A stretch of 64,000 bases of DNA from positions 16,155,175-16,219,174 of the forward strand of contig JBANSL010000018.1 of assembly GCA_037127255.1 (NCBI GenBank). Direction: 5' to 3'. The first letter of the stretch is position 1. Each line of letters opens with the position of its first letter. The stretch is from Persicaria tinctoria (lineage: Eukaryota > Streptophyta > Magnoliopsida > Caryophyllales > Polygonaceae). The position numbers and the translations under genes were made by a program. The notes beneath the pieces are model-generated. The model saw nothing but the letters and a program-made list of their open reading frames with translations. It did not search any database and had not been told where the DNA came from. Below, piece after piece: positions 48,000 to 60,226 of the stretch.

Positions 48000-49640
48000 C
48001 ACATATACATAGTTCATGTCATCAACATATATTAGTTGTGTTAATACACTATTCTATCATGTTTAAGGCCCTTATTATAGTATATTACTGTAATTTTACA
48101 AAATTTATGTCTATCATATACGGAGTATTATTAATATTTAATACCCTAGCTTGCAAGACCTCATAAATGAATGAATGATATGAAGCAAATTAAACAAAGA
48201 TGACAATATATTATTCAATAACAAAGATATATAATTGTTCATCCTTGATCCCATCTGGGCATGATGACAATATATTATTCAATAACTAGTGGTGAAAAAA
48301 AAACCTGAAACAAAATATGACATTGAAAGATGAAAGAATACATATAAACACACAAAAAAAGTATTCAGTAAGAAACTAAGGATTGAGAAGAGGTTTTCTG
48401 CATATTTAAGAAATTGAACGATTAGTTACAACTAAACTACCTATAAGCTATTTATGTCTCAACTTAAGAGGTGAAATGATTAATCATAAAAAGCTCAGTC
48501 AATTGACAAAAATCTCACAAAAAGCTCAGTCACAGGAATGACATTTTAAAGATCAGATGAAACAATTAATCACAGGAAGACAAAAATCAAAGGGACAGCA
48601 ATCAACAGGACAGAGCATATTTTTTTCATAGAAATGATAATGATTTATACATATATATTTTTTCCCTGTTGTATTAGATCATAAATCACATGTGAAAATT
48701 CCATGACAATGTACATAATACATACAACATATAACCTAACTAGCATTCATATGGTATAGGGCTCCATCTACTCATGCCTGATGTTTATTGTGATGTAAAA
48801 TCTTGCAAATCAATGGAAAGTTAGAAGACACATTTTATTAACAAATACAAAAATGGAAGAAAAATAGAAGAAATTACAGGAATCGATGTTCTTCAACCAT
48901 TTATTTCTGGAGGCTACATGCCAAATCCACACCATCTCCTCTTCACACTGTTGAGACATAAAATTCTGTTAGGATCGATATGGATAATGAAAGCAGCAAT
49001 GGATACCAAAATCAGTGACAAAACAACTTTACTTGATTCAAGCAATGGATACTAAAATAAGTGACAAAACGATTTTTGTAAAGCTCTCTCCCATTCACAT
49101 CCTAAGAAGACAGAAGACCTATCTGCTTTGATCATTGTTCCTGATCAAAGGGCATGTTTAAGGAAAGATAGAGGAAAAGTCATTTTTAGCTAAATTTACT
49201 ATTAATAAACTAAACTGATTTTTTCCTTGGATATGCTCAATGATGTTGCACGTGTTACATAATAATTTATATGGTCAAAAGAAAGGTGAATGAGGATAGA
49301 TAGTTGCCAAAATCCTTCTCTCTTTTATGCTACCAAAAGCATATAATCAAGGAACCATTTTTTCATGCCAGATGGTTGATCCTCAATCTTATTTAAACGA
49401 AGAAAAATATTATTAGTAGGAAGAAATCAAAAGTACCATCATTCAAGTAAAAAAGACCCAAAGTCCATTTGGATAAGACTAACATCAATCTTCTTCATCT
49501 TTTTTGTCTTAAAAAAAATTAGCAGTTTTGCTACATATACAAAATATCCAAAGTGAAGGAACTGGCTACCAATTGGTTCAAGTTATAATATCAGCCTTGA
49601 TCATTGCAGTAAACTCAAAAACACAAACAAAGATAATTGA
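48000..49640. other. CACTA interior, no gene identified
   Basis: Contains direct repeats of the phrase ATCCTTGATCCCATCTG (46770 and 48241) and of GACAATATATTATTCAATAA (48204 and 48264). No further coding exon was recognised. Confidence 0.4.
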
Positions 49641-49646
49641 AGTTAC

Positions 49647-49722
49647 CTGAACAGGAAGCTTAATAACAGAAAAATCAAACTCCTCACTCCACATGGGGTT
49701 TCTTGAACTAGGAACCATTAAA
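49647..49722 (-). pseudogene. C2-domain-like captured exon
   Basis: Between an acceptor (ATCACAG/TTTAATG) and a donor (TTCAG/GTAACT) the minus strand reads LMVPSSRNPMWSEEFDFSVI and then KLPVQ. The pattern NP.W.EEF.F is the beta-strand 4-5 core of calcium/lipid-binding C2 domains. It is only 76 nt, so the donor gene cannot be named. It lies in the same orientation as the AUX/IAA copy, so one transcript could join them. Confidence 0.5.
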
Positions 49723-50599
49723 CTGTGATGTTAGCAGCAGTAGATTTGAGCAAATCAGTCAATAAAAAAAGACTGAAAAAAAATAGTTGACAAGTTTCTG
49801 CTGTTGATAAGTCATTACATGGGCCAGGTCACAATAAAATGAAGACTAATCGTAATATTCCAAATAAACAAGTGTTGGAGAAGTCCGTACTCCATACTCA
49901 GAATCAAAATTGTACAATCACTAGCCTACGCCCTCTTATCAGCCACTGAGAAAAAAAAAGAAGAATTTCAAATAAAATAGTGGGGAGAGAGCCACTCACA
50001 TACAAGGTGGTCTCTCAAATGAATGTTTTTTTTAAAAAAGTTTCCTCTTGCTGGTATATGGAATAAGAGCTAGCAATGCAGCATAAAGAAAAATGTTGGA
50101 GCAAACACTAGAACAGGCAAAAGGTCCCTCTCCGATTTACTTGACAATTAAAGACATGGCATAGTAGTAATGCTTTAGAAGTGTGTAATAGAGTTGATTG
50201 TTAGCAACAAAATGAATAACTACTAAACATTACTTTTCTTCCTTCTATTCCATGTGAGTTCAGTCAGTGTATAACATAGTCAGCAAAATGAATAATGTAT
50301 GCATAATCATCTTTGACAATTGAGAATAGCCAAATGAAATAAGAACCCAAAATCAAGGTAAGTTAAGCACTAACTATTTAAGTACTGTAAAGAGCAAGGC
50401 TAAGTGGCTCTAGGGAATTATGCATTTTGGGTTTCTCTCATTAAAAAAATGAAAAGGGGAAGTATTCATCATGTTCGGCCTTTCTACATATTTTGCAAAT
50501 TTTCTATGTAAGGTTTCTCCTATGGTGATAACAAGCAGTAGCAATATATGCTAGCAATTCATATTCAAATACAGTACAACAGAAGATACAAAATTAGTA

Positions 50600-51240
50600 A
50601 GGTTATCACCTGATTCCAACTTATGGTGATGATTCGAACTTCTGAACTCCCAGGAACTTTCGGTAGCTACCTGATTCGGTAAACAAAAGCTCCTTAAGTG
50701 ATTAAAATCATAGAAAGGGACACCAGAAGTGATTCGAACTAAAAAAAAAATCCAAAGACAGAAGAAGATAAGAAACCTGACTCAAACTATAACTGAGAAA
50801 ACGAACCTCTTCTCTCCAATCCGTCGGAATTTGCATGCTTCTCTAGTTTAAATCAAAAGTAAGTCTATCAGACCATGAGCACTTCAACATAATCAGCAGA
50901 AAAAAAACCCCTAGAAATGTGCTCTTTACAAAATCACATCCAGATCTCATTGATTCAAATTTGAGATGAATTCTAACTCGACATCAGCGATGACAGATCC
51001 ACGCTCCAAAAATCTCGAAAGAGAAGAACGGGAATACCTGATTTGAATTTCCGACATCGGTATCAACCTCAATTGTGAAAACAAATCTCCAATCTAGCGA
51101 CTGTGTGGCGAAGCGAGATGGCGAAGTAAAAGCTCTGGCAAAGCGGGAGAGACTCCACACTCTGAATCGCCAGTTGAAGGCTTGAAGCTCTAGCCAAGTT
51201 GAAGCGAGATGGCGAAGCGCTCTCTGAAACTTGAAAGGGT
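50600..51240 (-). promoter_or_regulatory. Leader-like, spliced-looking region at the CACTA right end
   Basis: The minus strand near 51000-51240 is GC-richer, with direct repeats of CTTCGCCATCTCGCTTC and a donor AAATCAG/GTATTCC near 51035. Further on, ATGCAAATTCCGACGG opens a 20-codon exon that ends at GAGTCAG/GTTTCT near 50777. It looks like the 5' end of a transcript that would run through the captured exons. Inference only. Confidence 0.35.
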
Positions 51241-51565
51241 TTGGTTCGGGAGAGACAACTAGTATCGGGCGAAATTAAATTTATTTTTTTACTAAAACCA
51301 TTATCGACGCCCTACAGCGTCGAGAACATGTTAAGCTAAAACCATCAAAAATTTTCGACAGCTTATAGTGTCGAAAATTATCGACGGCTTTAAAAAGCGT
51401 CGCAAATAAGACGTCGAAAAAAACACACTTTTCCTGTAGTGTGTCCATAATCTCTGTCACGACGACGGAAGAAAAAACACACAAAAAGCCACACCAGAAC
51501 CAAATAAACAAACCCAAAATATAAACAATCGATGAAATCTACAACGAGTCGAATGACAAGGTTGG

Positions 51566-51633
51566 CTATTGCCCATCGATCACATCATACATTCTTTCGG
51601 CCCAAGCATACTCATCAATCATATCTAATATCT
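51566..51633 (-). pseudogene. Possible host terminal exon, cut by the LINE
   Basis: With the LINE removed, the minus strand reads from an acceptor (TACACATCAG/ATATTAG, 57816/57817) into MIDEYAWAERMYDVIDGQ and a TAG stop at 51566-51568. The peptide is hydrophilic and non-repetitive, like a genuine C-terminus. Possible upstream exon material lies near 58730-58800, with a donor (GAGATACG/GTAAGT) at about 58731, but I could not join the frames. The donor gene is not recognised. Confidence 0.35.
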
Positions 51634-51683
51634 TTTTTTTTGGTGTCAAAGTGGGGCTAAAGCCCTTTATTAATCAAATGAAA

Positions 51684-54600
51684 TCAAGTAACAGGCCCCA
51701 AAGGGGCAATGACAGTAGAATTCTGAATGAAATTAGGCAAAGATAAGTAAATAGCGTGACTAGTCGGGAGGTTAACTCCTAAGTTTGCGAGGGCGTCAGC
51801 CTCCTTGTTGGCTTGGCGACGGATGTGTTGAACCGTTGTAGTCCATCCTGTGTCCTTCAACAATCTTCTGCACTGCTTGATTAAGTTGTAATGGGCGTGT
51901 GATTCAACCTCCCTCTCTTGTGATAGCAGCTTGCAAGCAATCTCACAATCCAGTTCGAGCATCAGTCTTGGGATAGCTAGTCCCTTGACGAGCTCGAGGC
52001 CGAAGAGAACCGCCAGCAGCTCCGCCTCGAGGGCTCTGCAGTAGCCTCCTTGGATGGCGAAGGCTCGCAGCAAGGACCCATCAGCTACACGAAGCGTTCC
52101 TCCTCCTCCCGCTGGCCCGGGATTTCCCCTAGACGCACCATCAGTATTTAATTTGACCCATCCCGGTTCTGGAGGAAACCACACCGTGAAAACAGCATTG
52201 TTTCGTCCACTCGGCTCCCTTAATCTGTTAGCTTTGTCCTTGCAGTGGAGATACGTAGATGTCGTGCGCCAAACATGCAAGTGCATCTCATCAATTCTAT
52301 CTTTGCCCTGGAACACTAGCTCGTTCCTCACCTTCCAAATTGCCCACAGCATAGTGATAAACATGGTGCTTCCTCTGCTTCGCGTTTCAACATTACGGAA
52401 GATCCATTCCCTCGCCTCCGGTTCGGAGAAGAATTGCGTCTGCTGTTGGCCTCCCAACACTTGCTCCCAGGCTTTCCGGACCATGTCACAGTCCCTTAGC
52501 AGGTGCATAGTCGACTCGTGTACTCCGCATCTCGGACAAGCCGAGTGATTGGAGAGATGGCGACGTTGTCTGGTTGCATTTGTCATAATCGCCTCATGGG
52601 CTGCGAGGTAGACAAATGTACGGGCTCGTTGCTGGGCAGGGGTCTGCCATATGCACCGCCACCCCTTCGATCTTGAGAGACCTGAATCGCCGATGAGTAG
52701 CTGAAGAGCAGACCTAACAGTGAATTATCCCGACTCCGTATGGCCCCAATATAATCTATCATCCGCCCCATCAAAATGGCTCACCCGGACAGATTTAAGT
52801 CGTTGTATATCCTCCTCCCCTATGAATGGCGTCATAGCATCCCATTTCCAGCTTCCGCCGTCCCACATTTCCGCGACCGTGGCGCCCAGAATATTGTCCG
52901 GCACCTCCTGCTGAGCGCCTTCCTCTAAGGTCCCGGCTCTCAGCCAAGGGTGAGACCAAAAGAGTGTGGTCTCCCCATTGCCGACGCTTGTTCGGAGACC
53001 CGGCGTCAAAACCTCCGCCCCATGGACTATCCCTGTCCATGTATTCGATGACCCTCGTCGGTTTGCAAACATGTCAATGTCTGCACGCCCATGGCAATAT
53101 TTGCCTCTAATCACGCGGCTCCACATTGCCGACGGGTTCTGTAAGAGTCTCCACCCAAGCTTAGCTAGGACAGCTTGGTTGGTCGCTCTCATGGGTCTAA
53201 CGCCGAGACCTCCAGCCTCCTGTGGTGCATGAATAATCTCCTTCCGTAGCAAATGAATTTTCCTTTGATCAGCCGTTGATCCCCAAATAAAGCTAAGGAC
53301 CACCTTATCGATTTCATCACAAAGACTCCTGAGCATGTAGGTTGATTGCATAGTATAAAGAGGAAGACTAGTCAGTACCGATTTGGCGAGGGTGATCCTT
53401 CCCGCCATCGATAGGGACTTAGTCTTCCATCCTCCTAACCTTGTGGTTACCTTGTTTCGCAAGAACTCGAACCTTTCCTTTGTCATCCTGCTGCAGGCAG
53501 TTGCAACCCCCAAGTAGTTCCCGAATTCGAGCGAAATAGGCATGCCAAGCTCCTCACTAATACTTCCTTTCACAGCCGCAGCGACATGCCTCGAGAACAC
53601 AATCGAACTCTTCTCAAAGCTGACCCTTTCCCCCGAAATGCTGCAGAAATGCTCGAGACATCTCTTGACAGTTCTCCCCTGATCGACAGTTGCTTCTCCA
53701 AATAGGACGAGGTCGCCTGCAAAGAACAGGTGCGAGAGCTCGACTCCTCCCACCCGAATTGGTTTCCAACTCCCATCGTCAACGGCATCCTGTATGATGT
53801 GTGATAGGTATTCCATACACATCACAAACAGATAAGGAGAGAGCGGATCTCCCTGCTGTATACCCCTCGATGGACGAAAACCTCCTGCCTTCTCTCCATT
53901 CCAAAGCACCTCCATGCTACCCGACGATTGGCATGACATAATCACCCGGATTAAGGAATCTGCTAGCTGTGCTCTCAGAAGTGTAGCTCGCAAGAACCTC
54001 CAATCGATACGGTCATAGGCCTTTTCGAGGTCAACTTTGATGATCATCCAGTCTCTCCTTCTTCTATCCGACATCGAATGAAGAACCTCCTGAACAACCA
54101 CCACGTTGTCTATAATTTGCCTCCCTGGAATGAAGCTCGATTGAGTCGGCGATATGAGCTCCGGTAGGATCGGTTTAATCCTGTTAACTATCATCTTTGT
54201 TGCGATTTTAAATATCACGTTAAGCAGGGAGATCGGCCGGAACTGTTGTGCTTTTGACGGGTTCTCCGTCTTCGGTATAAGAACCATTAACGCATTACTC
54301 ATACCACTCGGCATCACATCGTTGTTGAGCAATTTCAGCACCGTCTTCTTTACTTGCTCTCCAACTGTAGCCCAGTTGCGTTGGTAGAATATTGCCGGAA
54401 ACCCGTCCGGACCAGGAGCCTTGTGAGGGCCCATTTATTTGAGAGCACTCCAAACCTCATCCTCTCTGAAAGGTGACGCCAGTGTTGTCCTTCTCCCTTC
54501 ATCCAACAAAGGAAAGGTATGTCTACTTTGCAGCTGACTAATGTCAATCCTAGTCTCCTCTGCTGAATAGAGACCAGCAAAGAAATTGACCACGAGGCTT

Positions 54601-55792
54601 TTTAACTCAGTTGGCTCATCAATCCATAGCCCCTCTTCCGACAGCAAGCATCGGACCTTGTTTGCCCGTTGACGGATGATCGTCGACAGATGATAGAATC
54701 GGGTATTCCGGTCTCCTTCCAAAAGGAAACTGGCACGTGATTTTTGAAACCAGAGTTGTTGTTCTTGATTTAAGACTTCCTCCAGCTCTTTCGAAAGTTG
54801 CTCTTCAAGTCGAAGGTAGTGATCGCAGATTCCTATTGCAAGCTTCTTACGAACTCCTTCAATTCTCTTCGTGAGGTTGCTCTTTTTCTTGAAGATATTG
54901 CCAAAGATGTCCCGGTTCCAGATCTTAAGGTCGCCTTCGAGAGTCCGGAGGGCGTCACAAACACACTCATCGTGTCTCCATTTAGTACCCAGGAAATCCC
55001 GGAAATCGTCATGAAGTAGCCAAGCTGATTGGAATCGGAACGGCCTGTCGGGCTTGTGGCCATCAGCTCTCGGCATTAAATCAACCAACAGAGGCGTGTG
55101 GTCCGAGTACGGGGCAGTCAGATGAGTTACAGAAGCTTCAGGAAAGCGTAGCCGCCAATCAGAGCAGCATAAGGCTCTGCCAATCCTTGCCATGAGGCGT
55201 GTTTGCTCGTTGTTCCCTCGCCACCACGTGTAGGGAGGGCCCGAGTACCCAAGATCAATCAGATTCAATCCCTCAGACCAGTCCCTGAACTCCTGCGAGG
55301 AGCGATTCGAACCGACCGAGGATAGGGGAGATCTCTCCGAAGAGCTCATAGCCTCATAGTGGCGTTAAAGTCCCCAACAAGCATCCATGGTTGATTGACC
55401 GATTCCGCAAACTCCATCAGACTTCTCCACAGGTCAAGGCGGCGAGTTCGTTCCGGAGCAGCATAGATGGCCGACAGGATCCAAGGCACCTCCCCCCTTC
55501 TTCTGATTTCAACAGTGAGGTGCTGAGGGTGACGTACTATGGGATACACGTCCACTTCCTCAGTTTTCCATAGTATCCAAATCCCCTCGGCAAAGCCAAC
55601 CGCCTCCATTCGAATAATGCCATCGAAACCTATTCTGCGACATATCCTGTCTGCCGTATCCCCGCTTATTCTCGGCTCAACCAAGGCTAGAACCTGCGGA
55701 TTATATCTTCTAATTAAATCACGCAGCGCAGCAAGGAAGAAGTCATTGCCCGCCCCGCTAGTATTCCAAGCAATAATTTTTATGCTATCCAT
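51684..55792 (-). pseudogene. LINE ORF2: endonuclease, reverse transcriptase, RNase H, broken
   Basis: Starts MDSIKIIAWNTSGAG, an apurinic-type endonuclease domain (LALVEPRISG, VGDFNA; later YSDHTPLLVDL). The RT domain has KAPGPDGFPAIFY, FIPGRQIIDNV, KVDLEKAYDRIDW and GIQQGDPLSPYLF. A zf-RVT motif (CPRCGVHESTMHLLRDC) and a type I RNase H (LNTDGASRGNPGPAGGG, then Glu in EAELLAV, Asp in ELDCEIA and KEADALA) complete it. Lesions: a frameshift near 55349, an in-frame TAA at 54435-54437 and another TAA at 52725-52727. The RT active site reads FAGD where FADD is expected, so the catalytic Asp is lost. Confidence 0.93.
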
Positions 55793-55892
55793 AAACACCA
55801 AGGTATGTCGAAGAGCCCTGTAGATCGTGTCATCTGGGATTTGCATGAAATCCGCAAAAGCTTGTGCAGCATCATCGAGGCGCGAGGCCGCC

Positions 55893-57769
55893 TCAATTAG
55901 AGCCTGGGGCAGAAACGCCCTGCAAAGAATCAGTTGATTTATTGATGTTGTTGGTTGGAACTCCAAGCAGGCTCTGTTCGCTATGGGAGGGAAGTGAATC
56001 AGAAAAGGGCCTATCCGGTGGTTCGACATTAAGAAGCTTGCTTGATCCCTCACTGGCACTTTCATCACTTGTAAAGGGGGGTCCATCGGAGCTTGTGGTT
56101 TGATCGAGGGATGGGAATGAGAATTTCACTGCATTGGCTTGTAGGTGGCTTGGGTGGGTCGTGGAACGGTCCTGTTGCTGGCTTCGGTGGGCGCTGTGGG
56201 TGACGGTTTTGTGGATTGGGTGGGACTTCTTGACGGAAATTGAGTTGGCATCCAGGTTCCGGAGTGGCGCTCTATCTGTCTGTGTAACAGGGGCGTTGAT
56301 CATAAGAGTTTTAGGGTTAACTGCTTTCCGCTTTGTGGACGTTGCTTTCTTCACGGATAAGCCAGCATTCCTACGTGACGGATTAGGCCCAAGGCTCCCG
56401 CTGTTATCTGTTATGGGCCTGTTTTCTTTTCCGGTAGCATGTGGGCTCCGACTTAGGGCCTCGGAGCCTCCCACCCCGTTAGCAGTCAACTGATTCACCC
56501 TACCCATATCCCTTGGTTCCTTATCCTTATCAACCGAATTTCCTTGATTTTCTTGGATTTCCTCAACATTCCTTAACACGTCAAATCTTGAGGATCCCCC
56601 AAATCCTTGATTCCCTTGATTGACGGACTTTCCTTTCGAGTTAGTTGCTGTTTGTTTGCCCGTTCCTGTTGTCGGAGAACCCTCCCCTGCTGGTCCTCGG
56701 CTTTCCGACGAAGTTCCGACCACCCCTCTCGAATCTTGCTCTTGAACTCGGCCGGAATCCTTTCCCCCTTGACGCTTCCTTTGTGGTTTCCTTGCTTGCA
56801 TCCATTCCCCATACTGATCGTCTTTGGTTGCAGTAGCCCCCTGTATTGTGCTGTTTGGTTCCACTGTTTGGTTCCACCATTGGATCCACCCTTTCTTGCT
56901 CTATCACACAGTTGTCTGCACAATGTCCCACCATCCCGCACTTAAAGCAAACTATTCTTAGTCCCTCGTATTGAACTGGCCAGACCTTGCCATCCAATTT
57001 GAATTTCGACAACAACGGTTTTGAGAGGTCAATTTCAACACTAAGTCTAGCGAACTGGCCTCTTTCCGCCGAGGCTGTTGTGTTGTCAATCCTAAGAATC
57101 TTTCCGATCTTCTGGCCCACTAGTCTCAAGAATCTAGGATCAAAATACTCAATGTGGAGTCCCGGGATTCGCACCCACACGGTCAGCTTTGTGATCGTCT
57201 CGGAACTAGCATCGAATCTTGGTACCCATCGCCTTATGGTGAGGTAGTTGTCACCAATCATCCAAGGCCCTTCCAGTAGCACCCGATCATAATCCGCTTG
57301 ATTAGAGAACCGAGCAATGAAGAAATCATTACCCAAGTCAATCAGAGAGAAGGATGCACTGAGGCCCCATTTCTGTGATAATCGACGGTGAAGTTGCATA
57401 TATCCTGGACCCTTATCGAACATTTTGATAATGAGCGTGTCTCGCTAAGGTCTCCACAGTTCTTCCTTCTCCTTCTTGCTTAGGCTGATTGTAGGGCACA
57501 GAGGGTCGTCTTCCTCCGGTGGTGTATCATCCATAGCCATGTAGTCAGTCTCAGCATCCAGGTTGATAGCAGCAGTGTGGACCATGCCATGGCTCTCATT
57601 AGTGCCACCAATTAACTTGTCCTTGAAGCTCATGATCTTGCTTGCATTTCCACTCATAGTCTCCGTAATGGTGGGAAAATCCTTGTTCTGCCCATTTTGA
57701 TTCACTTGATCAGGCCCCTTACTTGCGTTCGGATCGATTACCGGCGGCTGCCGGGGAATTGCACTCATC
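55893..57769 (-). pseudogene. LINE ORF1: DUF4283 plus CCHC zinc-knuckle protein, broken
   Basis: Native start taken as MSAIPRQPP at 57767-57769; an apparent earlier ATG at 57807 lies in the target duplication and is not part of the element. The DUF4283 RNA-binding region spans about 57420-57000 (LEGPWMIGDNYLTIRRW, VWVRIPGLHIEYF), followed by a zinc knuckle CFKCGMVGHCADNC and a long hydrophilic tail rich in Ser, Gly and Asn. ORF1 proteins coat the LINE RNA. Lesions: an in-frame TAG at 57445-57447 and a frameshift caused by a 13-bp tandem duplication (TGTTTGGTTCCAC at 56852-56864 and 56865-56877). Confidence 0.9.
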
Positions 57770-57818
57770 GGAAAACTTATTTTTCTCTTCCCTTTTTTCT
57801 TAATCATATCTAATATCT

Positions 57819-58175
57819 GATGTGTACAAATTAGTATAAAAAAAAGAGGCTAGATTTTAGGTAAACCTAAAATAAAGATGGATCCGAAGATGAAAGATAT
57901 ATTATCATGTAATGCTTTACTTTATTTCTGTTGGTGAAACATTTTTTTCTTCCATCTAAGCCAAAAAAAAAATCTTAACTTAGTAAATAAATAAATACAT
58001 TTTTCAATCCAAACCCAAATGAAAATATTTTTATATCATCCAGTGTTTTTTTTTTCTCCTCCTTAATTTGATAAACATGGTTTTTTTAGCGTGTGATTAT
58101 TTTCATTTAGATTTTTAATATTATTTAATACATAAATAAAAATGCTGTTTTATCAAAAAAATGTAATTCTATTTA
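57819..58175. other. Intergenic or intron-like, nothing recognised
   Basis: AT-rich with T tracts. If the split exon reading is right, this is part of the last intron of the interrupted gene. Confidence 0.35.
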
Positions 58176-58493
58176 GGGTGTGTTTGGCAACACAAGTAGC
58201 GTTTTGTATCTTTTTCTTTTAATATTATATAGTTTCAAATTAAATAAAGCTAACATTATTAGTTAATTAGTGTTTTGGAATTTAATTTCCATCATCTACC
58301 CACCCCATCTTTTCAGAGATTTTCCTTTTATATACACAAATCTCCTCTTTTATCGGCTAGTTTTATCATCTACCCATTCAACTAAGGTTACCAATCACAG
58401 GACTAGCTTAATTTAACATATTTTACACAATAAACCATTCAGCTTCAGCTACCTATTCAACTACTCATTCAGCTACGGTTACCAAACACACCC
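58176..58493. mobile_element. Tourist-type MITE, 318 bp, TTA duplication
   Basis: Termini GGGTGTGTTTGGCAAC and GGTTACCAAACACACCC; TTA at 58173-58175 and 58494-58496. Related by its terminus to the 34960 copy but with a different interior. Confidence 0.85.
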
Positions 58494-60226
58494 TTAGTTA
58501 AAGAATTTATTAATCAATATTTTGTACTATTATGTCAACAAAGAGAGGAGGAAAAAAACTATGAAGATTGAAAAAAAAAAAGACTTATTGACCAGAAATG
58601 AATATAATTCATGATGATTCGAAAGTTTTTGTAATGTGGCTAAAGACCATTCAAAGTTGGGCTTGACCCAGATACAGTTTATACTGGACCCACCCACCAA
58701 CCATATTGTTTTATTTTTGAAAGACTTACCGTATCTCACCAAGTGTAGAAGAAATATCATTTCAAATCTTCGAGAAGAACTCATGTAGCCTTTTAAAGTA
58801 TGTGACTTTGGAATTTGGATAGTGAATTTACACTAGACAAACTCATTATGTTCTATCCGAAAAATGTATATTGATCGAGTTAGGGAAATTGCAGTCGCGT
58901 TGTTGACCACTAAGCTAGTACGAAGTGTCTCATTTGAATTAGGTTTTTGTCGGGTTAGGACATCGACATTCCAAAGGAACCAATACCTCAAATCATCGGT
59001 TGAATGTGATTGATGAAGTTTTATAGGTGAATTTCATCACAGATGTCTTTGAAAACCTTGAAAATGCGGTCAGGCAATGGCCTAGGAGGACCATTGACAA
59101 TAACACAGGGGGACTTCAAACAATTTGAATAAACAGATGGAGCCAAATGGTGGATCTTAGCACGCCTTAGTAACCACTTTCAATCATCACTCAGCCTGTA
59201 TAGTGTAATTGGGAGTTACAGATGCAACAAAAATCAAGGGCTACATGCTGTTGAGTATCTTTCATTTTTTGCACAGATAAAGATTGCAGATGTATTGCAA
59301 GATAACTATACAGCTAAGCTGAAAACATGGAGCTTTATAATTGAACTTGTTGCCTTTATAATCTTGCATTCACCGGTGTGTTAACAAACACCCAAGTTTT
59401 TGTCACCGATTTTGAGCACAACATTATCGGCTATTGTACTACCATTCCATTCTTTTAGCTCATATTTCTAGCTCCGGAACAAATCGCCCTAACCTTTCAT
59501 TGGAATGATCAAATCCGAGTGACCACAATCACAATGGTGTAATATGCTATGCACAATGCATCCGATAAGGTTATCAAGACTGTAAATTACATATGAAACC
59601 AATCAAGTAGATTGCAGGATGAATACTATATGCAAAGAACCACAACAATGCAGTAACTCTTTTACAAGCTATAGAAACATGAGATCATCAATTAGGAGAC
59701 GAAAAACCAAACAGACAATGATAGCACCCACAAACAAACAACTGGATTCACTCATTGCAATCTAATCTAATACAACATAAATCAAGTTATATAGTTCCTA
59801 CATCATATATCAATGTCGGGGGGTTCAAACACAGAATTTTTAAGCAATCAATCGAATGCAAGAAAATTCCAACATTTGTGCACTGAATTGGAGCAATCAA
59901 CCAATTGCAGGCACAAACACAGTAAATTAGAGCAATCAATTGAATGCAGGCAAAAACAGAGCACAAATCAATCAGATTGCAGTTCCATCGAGACAGCAAA
60001 TGACAAAATTTGCAAAGCAATAAGTACTAATCACCTAGCACACATTGCAGCTCGATAGAGACAGCTAATTTCAAAATTGGCGACCATTAAACTGGAAGTA
60101 CAAAAGGAGAAATTACGAAAAAAATCAAATCTTTGGATTGGTTCATAATGAGTATCCAGAAATCCCAAAACAAAAACAAACAGATCTCAAAATCTCTATA
60201 GCTTGCAATTCAAATAAAGTATCTCT
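58494..60226. other. Between MITE and RPL27; possible exon remnants
   Basis: Minus strand near 59030-59110 reads NGPPRPLPDRIFKVFKDICD with a stop soon after, and 58730-58800 has an exon-like stretch with a donor. These may belong to the gene interrupted by the LINE. The plus-strand ORF at 59813-60058 arises from AGCAATCAA.TGAATGCA repeats and is not called. Confidence 0.35.

Larger units (their letters stand above)
46451..51441. mobile_element. Non-autonomous CACTA element (4991 bp) with captured genes
   Basis: Termini CACTACAGGAAAA and TTTTCCTGTAGTG are perfect inverted repeats beginning CACTA. The 3-bp duplication TGT flanks it (46448-46450, 51442-51444), as expected of CMC/EnSpm elements. 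Subterminal regions (46470-46735, 51300-51420) hold many TTTCGACGC and GCGTCGAAA motifs in palindromic pairs, the usual transposase-binding arrays. No transposase was found. The interior carries an AUX/IAA gene copy (47148-47992) and a C2-like exon (49647-49722), both on the minus strand, plus a leader-like, spliced-looking region at 50780-51240. Confidence 0.93.
51634..57801 (-). mobile_element. Full-length L1-type LINE (6.2 kb) with 17-bp TSD
   Basis: A perfect 17-bp duplication starting AATCATATCT flanks it (51617-51633 and 57802-57818). The 3' end has eight A residues (T run at 51634-51641 on the plus strand). Two ORFs follow the standard order: a DUF4283/CCHC zinc-knuckle ORF1 and an endonuclease-RT-RNase H ORF2. 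Plant L1 elements with a C-terminal RNase H have this layout. Both ORFs are inactivated. Confidence 0.95.

Noticed and set aside
52054..52548. 164-codon plus-strand ORF
   Set aside because: Antisense shadow of the LINE RNase H region.
56134..56493. 119-codon plus-strand ORF
   Set aside because: Antisense of the LINE ORF1 tail.
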